Assembly: GCF_023150065.1 (NCBI RefSeq)
Contig: NZ_JAKLLN010000020.1
Span: 1 to 64,000, forward strand
Direction: 5' to 3'
Origin: Zoogloea sp.
Lineage (GTDB): Bacteria > Pseudomonadota > Gammaproteobacteria > Burkholderiales > Rhodocyclaceae
DNA length: 64,000 nucleotides
Part shown: one piece after another, positions 25,911 to 34,240 of the stretch
How the letters are laid out: each line of letters starts with the position of its first letter
How positions within the stretch are numbered: the stretch's first letter is position 1
Notes under the pieces: model-generated
Told to the model about the DNA's origin: nothing
The model's database searches: none
What the model saw: the letters and a program-made list of their open reading frames with translations, nothing else
Program-made: the position numbers and the translations under genes

Positions 25911-25953
25911 ACATGCGGTAAGCCGTCGCCCCAAGATGGGGATCGTAAAATTC

Positions 25954-25977
25954 AATCCGTGCCAAACAATACGGATT
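25954..25977. promoter_or_regulatory. Inverted repeat in the kfrA-like promoter region
   Basis: AATCCGT (25954-25960) and ACGGATT (25971-25977) form a perfect 7-10-7 dyad in the 138-base gap before the KfrA-like gene. A second dyad, CCAGG-N17-CCTGG, lies nearer the start. KfrA proteins autoregulate by binding their own promoter, so these are candidate operators. Confidence 0.5.
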
Positions 25978-26048
25978 ACGACCGTACACGTATGCTATGG
26001 TTTCCAGGACACACTTTTGTGCAAACCTGGCAAACGAGGGCTTGATTG

Positions 26049-27089
26049 ATGGCACGCAGCAGCAGCGTCACCTTCGAGGCAGTCGAGCAGATCTGTTTTC
26101 AGCTGCTTTCCCTGGGCGAGAACCCGTCCTTCAACCTGGTCTATGCGGAGCTTGGCAACAAGGGCTCCAGCGAGATCGTCCAGCGTTACATCGATCAGTG
26201 GCGACGGGACACCGGCACGGCATTCTTTCGGCAACGCAGCGTGCCGGGCATGCCTGACGAGCTGGTGTCGTCCACCGACGGACTGATGGCGAAAGTGTGG
26301 TCGCTGGCCCTGCAGCATGCGGATCAGGTCTTCGCCAGCCAGCGCCAGCTCCTCGAGCAGGAGCAGGAGGCCGTGCTGGGGCGCCTCCAGGCCGCGCTTG
26401 ACCGAAACGCGCAGCTTGAGTCAGAGGCCACCCAGGCGGCAGCCCAGGTTGAAGCCCTGAATCTTGGTGTCCAGACCCGGGAAACCAGTATTGCTGACCT
26501 GCGCAATCAGGCCCTGGAGTTCCTGCGCCAGAGGGAAGGCCTTGAAAACCGGGTCAGGCAGCTCGAAGAGGCCGCCGAGGCCCGGGAGCAGAAGTTCACT
26601 GCCGAATCCGAGCGTCTGAGCCGCCTGCTTCAGAACGACCGGGATCGCTACAACGCATCCCTGAAGGAGGAGCAGGACCGCAGCGCCCTGGACCGGGAGC
26701 TGCTGATGAAGCAGATTGATCAGGCGCGCCAGGAGAAGCTCGCCGAAATCACCACCATGCGCCAGCAGCTTGCCAACCGCGAGGATCGGGAAGCCCGACA
26801 GCGGGAGCAGACCGAAGAAGCCAAGGCGGGCCTGCGGGAGGCGGTATCCCGTGCCCGCCAGATCGAGACCTCCCTGGCGGCAGCCGAGGGGCGGATCGAA
26901 CGTCTGCAGGTCCAGCTCAAGACGGCCAGCGAGGCCGCCCACGGCAAGGAGTCTGCCGTTGCCGCAGCAGAAGCGAGAGCCCGTGCGGTGGAGGAGGTTC
27001 GACTGGCTGAAACCGTAAGGGCCCAGCGGGCCGAAGCGGCGCTGGCTGAAGCCCTGGCTGAACTGGGGATGCTCAAGAAGAAGAACTGA
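26049..27089 (+). CDS. KfrA-like DNA-binding coiled-coil protein
   Basis: 346 residues. An N-terminal helix-turn-helix region of the plasmid KfrA type (SVTFEAVEQICFQLLSLGENPSFNLVYAELGNKGSSEIVQRYIDQW) is followed, from about residue 90 to the end, by an almost uninterrupted coiled coil rich in Glu, Gln, Arg and Ala (LRQREGLENRVRQLEEAAEAREQK). KfrA of IncP plasmids is a nucleoid-like protein that autoregulates and supports partition. Here it follows a lone integrase on a chromosome-like stretch, so it may be a plasmid-derived or island gene. The ATG at 26049 has GAGGG upstream; the track begins one codon earlier at TTG. Confidence 0.82.
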   Translation: MARSSSVTFEAVEQICFQLLSLGENPSFNLVYAELGNKGSSEIVQRYIDQWRRDTGTAFFRQRSVPGMPDELVSSTDGLMAKVWSLALQHADQVFASQRQLLEQEQEAVLGRLQAALDRNAQLESEATQAAAQVEALNLGVQTRETSIADLRNQALEFLRQREGLENRVRQLEEAAEAREQKFTAESERLSRLLQNDRDRYNASLKEEQDRSALDRELLMKQIDQARQEKLAEITTMRQQLANREDREARQREQTEEAKAGLREAVSRARQIETSLAAAEGRIERLQVQLKTASEAAHGKESAVAAAEARARAVEEVRLAETVRAQRAEAALAEALAELGMLKKKN

Positions 27090-27272
27090 AGCAGGCAGGA
27101 AAGAGGAAGAGACCGCAATCAGGTCAGGATTTTATTTTTTATTCAAATAGAAGAGGGGCTTTTCTGGTGTATTTATTTAACTTCTGAAAACAGTAATTTT
27201 CAGAAGTTAATGTTTGTCGTTGTTTTATTGAGCAAATATTGATTATTTTTAATAAATTTAAAGGCTTAAAGA
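27090..27272. other. AT-rich intergenic tract with a 14-bp perfect palindrome
   Basis: This 183-base stretch is strikingly AT-rich in a GC-rich window. TTAACTTCTGAAAA (27177-27190) and TTTTCAGAAGTTAA (27197-27210) form a perfect 14-bp stem with loop CAGTAA. It separates the convergent kfrA-like and GntR genes, so a bidirectional terminator is the simplest reading. The low GC also fits a recently acquired boundary or a nucleoid-protein binding site. Confidence 0.7.
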
Positions 27273-27872
27273 TCATATTTCATGCTCTTTAGAAGCACTT
27301 CCGTGCCGAGTTTGAAGTATGGCCATGCCGCCTTGGCGACGCTGCCTCCAGTAGCCTGAAAGCACCTGCTCTGCCTGATCGGCCCTGCCCTTCAGAATGA
27401 ACTGCCGGAGTTCTTCCTGCAGAGCTTTCGACGGCTGCATGTCCGGGGATTCAAGGAGAGGACCGCATGCCAGCTTGAGACGGGTCACTGCGTCATCGAT
27501 CTGATTGGCCAGATAGGGGTTTCCCGATGCCTGGCAAAGCCCGGGCCAGAACTGGCATCCCTCGTCGGGCGGTCGCCGGGCATCCGCAGCCTGGCGCATG
27601 GCAAAGCCCTCGAGCAGCTCCAGCACATCGAAGAGCTGCGAGACATCCTGACGGGTGGGAGAGGCAACATGGAAGCCCCTTGAATTGAACTCCACCAATC
27701 CGTTCCTGAGCAGGAGGGAAAGCGCTTCCCGGACAGCGCTGCGGCTCACGCCATACGAGGTGGCCAGGCGGTACTCGTCCAGGGTCTCTCCGGGCATGAG
27801 TTCATGCGCGCACATCCGCTCGCACAGGGAATCGGAAAGGACCTCGAACAACGGACGCGGGCGCACAGACAT
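27273..27872 (-). CDS. GntR-family regulator with short FCD-like domain (paralogue 1)
   Basis: 199 residues. Winged helix-turn-helix (LFEVLSDSLCERMCAHELMPGETLDEYRLATSYGVSRSAVREALSLLLRNGLVEFNSRG) of the FadR subgroup, then a ligand domain of only about 110 residues containing ASGNPYLANQIDDAV. Usual FCD domains are about 150 residues, so this one is shortened. It resembles the second GntR protein at 31.5-32.0 kb, and the pair brackets metE-metR. Its upstream region shares two elements with the prpC promoter, which suggests control by the same RamB/ScfR-type regulator. Ligand unknown. Confidence 0.85.
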   Translation of the reverse strand: MSVRPRPLFEVLSDSLCERMCAHELMPGETLDEYRLATSYGVSRSAVREALSLLLRNGLVEFNSRGFHVASPTRQDVSQLFDVLELLEGFAMRQAADARRPPDEGCQFWPGLCQASGNPYLANQIDDAVTRLKLACGPLLESPDMQPSKALQEELRQFILKGRADQAEQVLSGYWRQRRQGGMAILQTRHGSASKEHEI

Positions 27873-28032
27873 GCTTTGTTTCTCCTGACTCAGGATCGTG
27901 GCTACTCAATCAAAGGGTCCTTGGCATCGACCAGTTCGTCCGATGCATCAAAAACACGGGGTGGGCTTGCGTCGGGATCGGTGTTAATCGACGTTTTCAT
28001 CGTCATCGGGAGCACCGATCACTACGCTCATC

Positions 28033-28123
28033 TCGCAATATACGCAGCAGAAAATTTGAAGCCACCCCTGAAAGAGCCGAGTTTTGCAAACACCAGAATG
28101 CGGGATAGCAAATCTTGCGAATG
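28033..28123 (-). promoter_or_regulatory. Promoter/operator region of GntR paralogue 1, sharing elements with prpC promoter
   Basis: Within the 307-base gap between GntR and metE lie TCGCAATATACGCA (28033-28046) and TTGCGAATG (28115-28123). Both occur identically and in the same order before prpC. The first contains TATATT on the minus strand, a plausible -10. TTTTGCAAA at 28083 resembles the RamB-type operator. The rest of the gap (27873-28032) shows nothing clear. Confidence 0.55.
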
Positions 28124-28179
28124 TGCCGGGTTGGTTTTCTGGCGCAGGAACCGGACCGTTGGCAAGGAGAGCCGGATGC

Positions 28180-30474
28180 TCAGCAGCGGCTGGCGCGAAG
28201 GCACTTCGCTGCGGCCACCATGTTGGTCAGCGCCGGCGTCACCTCAGCCCACTGCCGGGTCTTCAGGCCGCAGTCGGGATTGACCCACAAGCGTTCGGCG
28301 GGGATACGTTCGATGGCCTTCTTCATCAGGCCGACAATGTCTTCCTGGGTCGGGATGTTGGGCGAATGGATGTCGTACACACCGGGGCCAATCTCGTTGG
28401 GATACTTGAAGTCGTCGAAGGCATCGAGCAACTCCATGTCGGAGCGGGACGTCTCGATAGTGATCACATCGGCGTCCATGTCCGCAATGGCGGTGATGAT
28501 GTCGTTGAACTCCGAGTAGCACATGTGGGTGTGGATCTGGGTTTCGTCGCGAACGCCATTGGCGGTGATGCGGAAGCTCTCCACGGTCCAGTCCAGGTAG
28601 TCCTGCCACCGGGATTTGCGCAGTGGCAGCCCTTCACGCAATGCGGCCTCGTCAATCTGGATCACCCGGATCCCTGCCCGCTCCAGGTCCAGCACTTCCT
28701 GGCGGATGGCGAGCGCAAGTTGCCTGCATGATGCAGAGCGCAGCTGGTCGTCCCGCACGAAGGACCAGTTGAGGATGGTCACCGGGCCGGTGAGCATGCC
28801 CTTCATCGGCTTGCGGGTGAGGGACTGGGCGTAGGTGATCCAATCGACCGTCATCGGGCGCGGTCGGCTGATGTCACCGAACAGGATGGGCGGCTTCACG
28901 CAGCGGGAACCGTAGGACTGCACCCAACCGAACTGACTGAAAACATAGCCGTCGAGTTGCTCGCCGAAGTATTCGACCATGTCGTTGCGTTCGGCCTCGC
29001 CGTGCACAAGCACATCCAGGCCAAGGGCCTCCTGCTCACGCACACTGCGCGCGATTTCGCTGCGCATAGCGGCCTTGTAGCCTGCCAGATCGAGACGGCC
29101 GGCCTTGAAGTCGCTACGTGCTTGGCGGATCTCCGCCGTCTGCGGAAAGGAGCCAATGGTGGTGGTGGGGAACGCGGGCAGCTTGAGCCATTCAGCCTGC
29201 TTGGGTGCCCGGTTGGTATAGCGGCTTTCCCGCATGCCCATATGGGCATCGATGCGCGCGACAGCGGCCTGGACAGCAGGGTTGGTAACCCGCGGGGAAC
29301 TACGCCGGGCGAGCAGCGCGGCCTGGTTGGAGGTGAGCGCCTCCCGGACGGCTTCACGGCCATCCCGCAGGGCAGTGCCCAGCACTTTGAGCTCATCGAG
29401 CTTTTGCAGGGCAAAGGCCAGCCAGGACTTCACTTCGGCATCCAGCCTCTCCTCACTGCCCAGGTCCACCGGCACGTGCAGCAAGGAGCACGAAGGCGCG
29501 ATCCACAGGCGCTCGCCCAGGCGTTGGGCAATAGGCTCCAACCAGTCGAGCACGGCCGTGAGGTCGGTCTTCCAGATGTTGCGGCCATTGATCACCCCCA
29601 GTGACAGCACCTTGCTGGAAGGCAACAGGTTGAGGATGGGGCCGACATCCTCGCGGCCGTTGATCGCATCGATATGCAGGCCCGCTACCGGCAGGTTGGC
29701 CGCGAGGTACTGGTTTTCAAGAAGCTGGCCGAAGTAGGTGGCCAGCAGGAGCTTGATGCGGCCACTCTTGAGTTCGTGATAGGCCGCGTTGAAGGCATGC
29801 CGCCAGTCGGCATCGAGCTCGGTGACCAGCAGCGGTTCGTCGATCTGCACCCACTCCACGCCCTGCTCCGCCAGGCTGTCCAGCAGCTGGGCATAGACCG
29901 GGAGCAGGCGTGGGAGCAGGGCCAGCTTGTCGGAATCATCCTTGGCCTTGCCGATGGCAAGGTAAGTCACGGGGCCGATGATGACAGGCTTGGCGTTTAC
30001 CCCCCGGGCCCGGGCCTCGGCAAGTTGCTCGAGGAGGCGCGATGCATCGAGCCGGAAACGGGTCTCCGCGGTGAACTCCGGGACGATGTAGTGATAGTTG
30101 GTATCGAACCACTTGGTCATCTCACCGGCTGCCACACCGCTGCAGCAGCGCGCTTGATCGTCGGTGCCCGGGGCCGAACGGCCGCGTGCGACGCGGAAGT
30201 AGTTGTCGAGCACATCCCCCTGGAAGCTCAGCACCCGATCAGGGAGGTTGCCGAGGGTGAAGCTCATGTCGAGGATCTGGTCGTAGAAGGAGAAGTCGCC
30301 CACGGGCACCAGATCGATGCCGGTCTGGTCGGCCCAGTGGCGCTGGCGCAACGCTGTCCCGAGAGCGTTCAGATCGTCCCGTGAGGATTCGCCTTTCCAG
30401 TAAGACTCCAGCGCAAACTTCAGTTCGCGCCGGGCGCCGATGCGGGGAAAGCCGAGATTGTGGATGGTGGTCAT
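28180..30474 (-). CDS. metE: Cobalamin-independent methionine synthase MetE
   Basis: 764 residues, close to the 753 of E. coli MetE. It transfers a methyl group from 5-methyltetrahydropteroyltri-glutamate to homocysteine without B12. The zinc and homocysteine site is seen in HMCYSEF, the Glu of [11 protein letters not shown], and NPDCGLKTR. The start [13 protein letters not shown] at 30474 is canonical; the track start lies in the promoter. It is divergent from metR, with a MetR box between. No cobalamin riboswitch fits in the 98-base gap. Confidence 0.97.
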   Translation of the reverse strand: MTTIHNLGFPRIGARRELKFALESYWKGESSRDDLNALGTALRQRHWADQTGIDLVPVGDFSFYDQILDMSFTLGNLPDRVLSFQGDVLDNYFRVARGRSAPGTDDQARCCSGVAAGEMTKWFDTNYHYIVPEFTAETRFRLDASRLLEQLAEARARGVNAKPVIIGPVTYLAIGKAKDDSDKLALLPRLLPVYAQLLDSLAEQGVEWVQIDEPLLVTELDADWRHAFNAAYHELKSGRIKLLLATYFGQLLENQYLAANLPVAGLHIDAINGREDVGPILNLLPSSKVLSLGVINGRNIWKTDLTAVLDWLEPIAQRLGERLWIAPSCSLLHVPVDLGSEERLDAEVKSWLAFALQKLDELKVLGTALRDGREAVREALTSNQAALLARRSSPRVTNPAVQAAVARIDAHMGMRESRYTNRAPKQAEWLKLPAFPTTTIGSFPQTAEIRQARSDFKAGRLDLAGYKAAMRSEIARSVREQEALGLDVLVHGEAERNDMVEYFGEQLDGYVFSQFGWVQSYGSRCVKPPILFGDISRPRPMTVDWITYAQSLTRKPMKGMLTGPVTILNWSFVRDDQLRSASCRQLALAIRQEVLDLERAGIRVIQIDEAALREGLPLRKSRWQDYLDWTVESFRITANGVRDETQIHTHMCYSEFNDIITAIADMDADVITIETSRSDMELLDAFDDFKYPNEIGPGVYDIHSPNIPTQEDIVGLMKKAIERIPAERLWVNPDCGLKTRQWAEVTPALTNMVAAAKCLRASRC

Positions 30475-30555
30475 GTGCAACTCCCTATAGCGGTTGAGCA
30501 CCAGATGGTAGGGATTGCAAACGATGACGTAAAATGGTCTTATTTCACATATCAA

Positions 30556-30568
30556 TGAACTAAATTCA
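30556..30568. promoter_or_regulatory. MetR-binding box between metE and metR
   Basis: TGAACTAAATTCA matches the MetR consensus TGAA-N5-TTCA exactly with an A at the centre. It ends four bases before the metR start, so it should serve both autoregulation of metR and activation of the divergent metE, with homocysteine as co-effector. Confidence 0.75.
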
Positions 30569-30572
30569 TAAA

Positions 30573-31475
30573 ATGCTTGAGCGAATCCATCTTGCCATCG
30601 TGCTCGAAGTGGAAAAGCGGGGTTCGCTGACCGCCGCTGCCGAGGTGCTGTGCGTCACCCAATCGGCCCTCAGCCACAGCATGAAGAAGCTCGAGCAGCA
30701 TTTGGGGACGGATATCTGGCTACGGGAAGGGCGCAGCCTGCGTCTGACCCAGGCGGGGCAATACCTGCTGGCCGTCGCCAACCGGGTGCTGCCGCAGCTC
30801 TCCTTGGCGGAACAGCACCTGCGCCAGTTCGCCCAAGGGGAACGCGGCACCCTGCGCATCGGAATGGAATGCCATCCTTGCTACCAGTGGCTGCTCAAGG
30901 TGGTTTCGCCCTATCTGGCGGCATGGCCGGACGTGGATGTGGATGTAAAGCAGAAATTCCAGTTCGGGGGCATCGGCGCCCTGTTCGGTTACGAGATCGA
31001 TGTGCTGGTCACACCAGACCCCCTCTTCAAACCGGGGCTGCAGTTCGAGCCGGTGTTCGACTACGAGCAGGTGCTGGTGGTGGCCCGGGGCCACCCCCTG
31101 GCACGGGCGCCTTACATCACGCCCGACCAGATGGCGCAGGAGACCCTGATCACCTACCCCGTCGCCCCCGACCGGCTGGACATCTACACCCGGTTCCTCC
31201 AGCCCGCCGGTATCGCGCCCAGGCGCCACAAGACCATAGAAACCACCGACATCATGTTGCAGATGGTTGCCAGCCAGCGGGGTGTCGCCGCCCTGCCCCG
31301 CTGGCTGGTGCTGGAATACGCGGGCAAGGTCGATGTCGTTCCAGTGCGCCTGGGCCTGGAGGGCGTTGCCAAACAGATCTTCCTCGGTGTCCGGGAGGCC
31401 GATCTGGGGACGGACTATCTCCAGGCCTTTATCGAGCAGGCCCGTCAGCGGGTGGCACCTGCCGTCACACCCTGA
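30573..31475 (+). CDS. metR: LysR-family regulator MetR
   Basis: 300 residues. Starts [42 protein letters not shown], the MetR-type winged helix, and carries the MetR effector-domain pattern ([13 protein letters not shown]). MetR activates metE (and often metH, glyA) with homocysteine. Divergent from metE with a matching box in between. Confidence 0.93.
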   Translation: MLERIHLAIVLEVEKRGSLTAAAEVLCVTQSALSHSMKKLEQHLGTDIWLREGRSLRLTQAGQYLLAVANRVLPQLSLAEQHLRQFAQGERGTLRIGMECHPCYQWLLKVVSPYLAAWPDVDVDVKQKFQFGGIGALFGYEIDVLVTPDPLFKPGLQFEPVFDYEQVLVVARGHPLARAPYITPDQMAQETLITYPVAPDRLDIYTRFLQPAGIAPRRHKTIETTDIMLQMVASQRGVAALPRWLVLEYAGKVDVVPVRLGLEGVAKQIFLGVREADLGTDYLQAFIEQARQRVAPAVTP

Positions 31476-31488
31476 ACCCCGCCAGGCC

Positions 31489-32028
31489 TCAGGGTGCCTG
31501 CATCACCCGCTTCGCCACTTCGAGTCGTCGCCACACAAAGTAATCGGCGAGTGCCTGTCTGGATGATTGGCCCGGGCGATCATGGCCGGGGCCTCTCCCC
31601 TCCCCCTTCTGCGCCTGCTTGGCATCGATATCCGCCATCAGGAAGCTCGGGCCGAGGGCGAGATAGAGCTTGTCCGTGACACGCTGCAACAGATCCTGAA
31701 CGAAGGGATTGGCGTCCCAGTCGTGATGGAAAACCTCAAGATGCTCCGTGATCTTGAGCAGCTCTGCCAGTTCGAATGCCGTGAATTCCGTGACCGTGCA
31801 GTGCTTGGTTTTTCGATGGGCAACGGTGACAAGGCCATCCCTGGTCAGTACCTTGATGGCTTCCCTGACCGGCGTTCGGCTGACTTCGAGCTCGCGCGCC
31901 AACAAAGTCTCATCGATAGCAGAACCAGGAGGCAGCTCGTGATTCAAAATCCGGGTGCGCAGCGCATCGGCAATGCTCTCAAAGAGCGCTTTCGGGCGAG
32001 GAATGGAGTCGGTCATTGGGGCGCACAT
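31489..32028 (-). CDS. GntR-family regulator with short FCD-like domain (paralogue 2)
   Basis: 179 residues from the ATG at 32028, which has CAGGGA upstream. Helix-turn-helix in LFESIADALRTRILNHELPPGSAIDETLLARELEVSRTPVREAIKVLTRDGLV; a short ligand domain (DWDANPFVQDLLQRVTDKLYLAL). It is recognisably related to the GntR protein at 27.3 kb. It lies downstream of the prp operon, separated by a terminator, and its leader carries a 13-bp hairpin. It converges with metR. It may control prp, metE or a distant target; the sequence does not decide. Confidence 0.82.
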   Translation of the reverse strand: MCAPMTDSIPRPKALFESIADALRTRILNHELPPGSAIDETLLARELEVSRTPVREAIKVLTRDGLVTVAHRKTKHCTVTEFTAFELAELLKITEHLEVFHHDWDANPFVQDLLQRVTDKLYLALGPSFLMADIDAKQAQKGEGRGPGHDRPGQSSRQALADYFVWRRLEVAKRVMQAP

Positions 32029-32051
32029 GCTCGTTCCCTGTGACAAGCAGC

Positions 32052-32089
32052 GCCTCTTTCCGGATGCTTGGAGTGTTCCGGAAAGAGGC
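32052..32089 (-). promoter_or_regulatory. Perfect 13-bp hairpin in the leader of GntR paralogue 2
   Basis: GCCTCTTTCCGGA (32052-32064) pairs exactly with TCCGGAAAGAGGC (32077-32089) around a 12-base loop. It sits 24 bases before the GntR start. No T-run follows on either strand, so it is more likely an operator or a translation-control hairpin than a terminator. Confidence 0.55.
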
Positions 32090-32091
32090 AA

Positions 32092-32159
32092 AGAAAAAAG
32101 CCGGCCGAACCTTAGTCCTGGAGAGACTAACTCGGGAGAGAATAAATGGGTTCGGCGGC
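32092..32159 (-). terminator. Probable terminator of the prp operon
   Basis: On the minus strand, GCCGCCGAACC and GGTTCGGCCGGC pair across a long A/T-rich loop (with a small inner TTAGTC/GACTAA stem) and are followed by TTTTTTC. It lies directly after prpB. Confidence 0.6.
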
Positions 32160-32177
32160 AAAACCGTTGATCAATCG

Positions 32178-33038
32178 TCAGCCGTAGCGCTTTTCGAGTG
32201 CGTCCCAGCCTGGTTTGCCCACCAGGCGTTGGCGCTCGGCAAAGGGTGTCACCAGTCCACCGGACTCCAGGATCTCCTTGTCGTCACGCAGCACGCCCAG
32301 GGCTTTCTGCATGCCCATCACCGCGCCCTGCAAGGCAGCGTTGGCGTAGAGCACGATGCCGAAGCCCAGCTTCCCGAGTTCTTCCGCATTGAAGATGGGC
32401 GTCTTGCCGCCAATGACCATGTTCATCAACTGCGGGGTAGCGAGGCGCTGCGGGAGGGCCCGGATCTCTTCGGCAGTGGTGACCGCCTCGACAAACAGGA
32501 TGTCGGCGCCGGCCTCGGCAAACTGCTGGGCGCGCTCCACCGCGGCTTCGAAGCCATGGACGGCGGCGGCGTCGGTACGTGCCATGACCAGAAAATCCGG
32601 ATCGCGGCGCGCATCCACGGCAGCCTTGATCTTGCTCACCGCCTCTTCGGTGGAGATCACGTCCTTGCCGGCAAAGTGCCCGCAACGCTTGGGCGCCACC
32701 TGGTCTTCGAGCTGGATGCAGTCGGCGCCGGCGCGCTCCAGGGTGCGCACCGTGTGATACACGTTGAGGGCATTGCCAAAGCCCGTGTCCGCGTCCACCA
32801 GCAGCGGCACATCGACGGCATCGCGGATGCGTGCCGTGTGGTCGGCGATCTCTGCCAAGCCCATGAAGCCCTGGTCAGGCATGCCGAACCACATGTTGGT
32901 CACACCGGCGCCGGTGATGTAGATGGCTTCGAAGCCCAGGTCGGCGATGACGCGCGCCGAGAGGGCATTGAAGGCGCCCGGGACGATGACGCCGCGCTTG
33001 GCGGCCACCAGTTCTTTGAGTTTCTTGCGGGAAGACAT
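32178..33038 (-). CDS. prpB: 2-methylisocitrate lyase PrpB
   Basis: 286 residues, isocitrate lyase/PEP mutase superfamily. The K-R-C-G-H active-site motif is present (PKRCGHFAGKD), with VDADTGFGNALNVYHTV and the IQLEDQ metal-site motif. It cleaves 2-methylisocitrate to pyruvate and succinate, the last step of the methylcitrate cycle. AAGGA lies 8 bases before the ATG. It is the last gene of prpC-acnD-prpF-prpB. Confidence 0.96.
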   Translation of the reverse strand: MSSRKKLKELVAAKRGVIVPGAFNALSARVIADLGFEAIYITGAGVTNMWFGMPDQGFMGLAEIADHTARIRDAVDVPLLVDADTGFGNALNVYHTVRTLERAGADCIQLEDQVAPKRCGHFAGKDVISTEEAVSKIKAAVDARRDPDFLVMARTDAAAVHGFEAAVERAQQFAEAGADILFVEAVTTAEEIRALPQRLATPQLMNMVIGGKTPIFNAEELGKLGFGIVLYANAALQGAVMGMQKALGVLRDDKEILESGGLVTPFAERQRLVGKPGWDALEKRYG

Positions 33039-33052
33039 GTGGAAATCCTTGC

Positions 33053-34240
33053 TCAGAATGCGTCGCCGGGCACGCGGACCCAGCCTTCCATCAGAATCCG
33101 CGCACTACGGCTCATGATGGCTTTGGTTACTGTCCATGTGCCGTCCACCAGACGGGCTTCGGCACCCACGCGCAGGGTGCCGGAGGGGTGGCCGAAGCGC
33201 ACTGCGGTGCGCTCGCCCCCGCCGGCCGCCAGATTGACCAGCGTGCCGGGGATGGCTGCCGCCGTGCCGATGGCGACCGCAGCGGTGCCCATCATGGCGT
33301 GGTGCAGCTTGCCCATCGACAAGGCGCGCACCAGCAGGTCCACCTCGTCGGTCTTGATCGGCCTGCCCGACGACGAGACATAGTCCCGAGGGGGCGCGAC
33401 GAAGGCGATCTTGGGGGTGTGCTGGCGGGTGACGGCCTCTTCGGGGGTCTTGATCAGGCCCATGCGCAGGGCACCGGCCACGCGGATCGCCTCGAAACGG
33501 GCCAGGGCGGCCGGGTCGCCATTGATGGCTTCGCGCAGCTCGGTGCCGGTGTAGCCGATCTCGGCGGCATTGACGAACACGGTCGGAATGCCGGCCGAGA
33601 TCATCGTCGCCTTGAAGCTGCCGACGCCCGGCACTTCCAGGTCATCCACCGCATTACCAGTGGGAAACAGGGCTCCGCCCTCCTCCCCTTCATCCGACGG
33701 TTCGATGAACTCCAGCACAATCTCGGCAGCCGGAAAGCTCACCCCGTCGAGCTCGAAATCGCCAGTCTCCTGGACTTGGCCAGCCTTCACCGGCACGTGG
33801 GCGATGATAGTCTTGCCGATGTTGGCTTGCCAGATCCTCACCACGCAGATGCCGTCGTGGGGGACGCGCGCCGGATCCATCAGCCCGGCGTGGAGGGCGA
33901 AGGCGCCAGCGGCGGTGGACAGGTTGCCGCAGTTGCCGCTCCAGTCCACAAAGTCCTTGTCGATGGAGATCTGCCCATAGAGGTAGTCCACATCGTGATC
34001 CGGCCGGGTGCTGCGGGACAGGATCACGCACTTGCTGGTGCTCGATGTCGCCCCGCCCATGCCGTCGATATGGGTGGCGTAGGGGTCAGGGCTGCCGATC
34101 ACGCGCTGGAACAATCGGTCACGGGCCTTGCCCGGCACGCGACAGGATTCCGGCAGGTCGTCCAGCCGGAAGAACACCCCCTTGCTGGTGCCGCCGCGCA
34201 TGTAGGTGGCAGGAATGCGGATCTGGGGAACAGCGCTCAT
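33053..34240 (-). CDS. prpF: AcnD-accessory isomerase PrpF
   Basis: 395 residues, DUF453/diaminopimelate-epimerase-like fold (YMRGGTSKGVFFR near the start, GTLVNLAAGGGERTAVRFGHPSG near the end). PrpF isomerises the trans-aconitate-type product of AcnD so the cycle can continue, and always accompanies AcnD. Its ATG shares its A with the acnD TGA (TGATG). Confidence 0.95.
   Translation of the reverse strand: MSAVPQIRIPATYMRGGTSKGVFFRLDDLPESCRVPGKARDRLFQRVIGSPDPYATHIDGMGGATSSTSKCVILSRSTRPDHDVDYLYGQISIDKDFVDWSGNCGNLSTAAGAFALHAGLMDPARVPHDGICVVRIWQANIGKTIIAHVPVKAGQVQETGDFELDGVSFPAAEIVLEFIEPSDEGEEGGALFPTGNAVDDLEVPGVGSFKATMISAGIPTVFVNAAEIGYTGTELREAINGDPAALARFEAIRVAGALRMGLIKTPEEAVTRQHTPKIAFVAPPRDYVSSSGRPIKTDEVDLLVRALSMGKLHHAMMGTAAVAIGTAAAIPGTLVNLAAGGGERTAVRFGHPSGTLRVGAEARLVDGTWTVTKAIMSRSARILMEGWVRVPGDAF

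Noticed and set aside
30475-30572. Cobalamin riboswitch before metE
   Set aside because: The gap is only 98 bases and lacks the B12 box; MetR control explains it.
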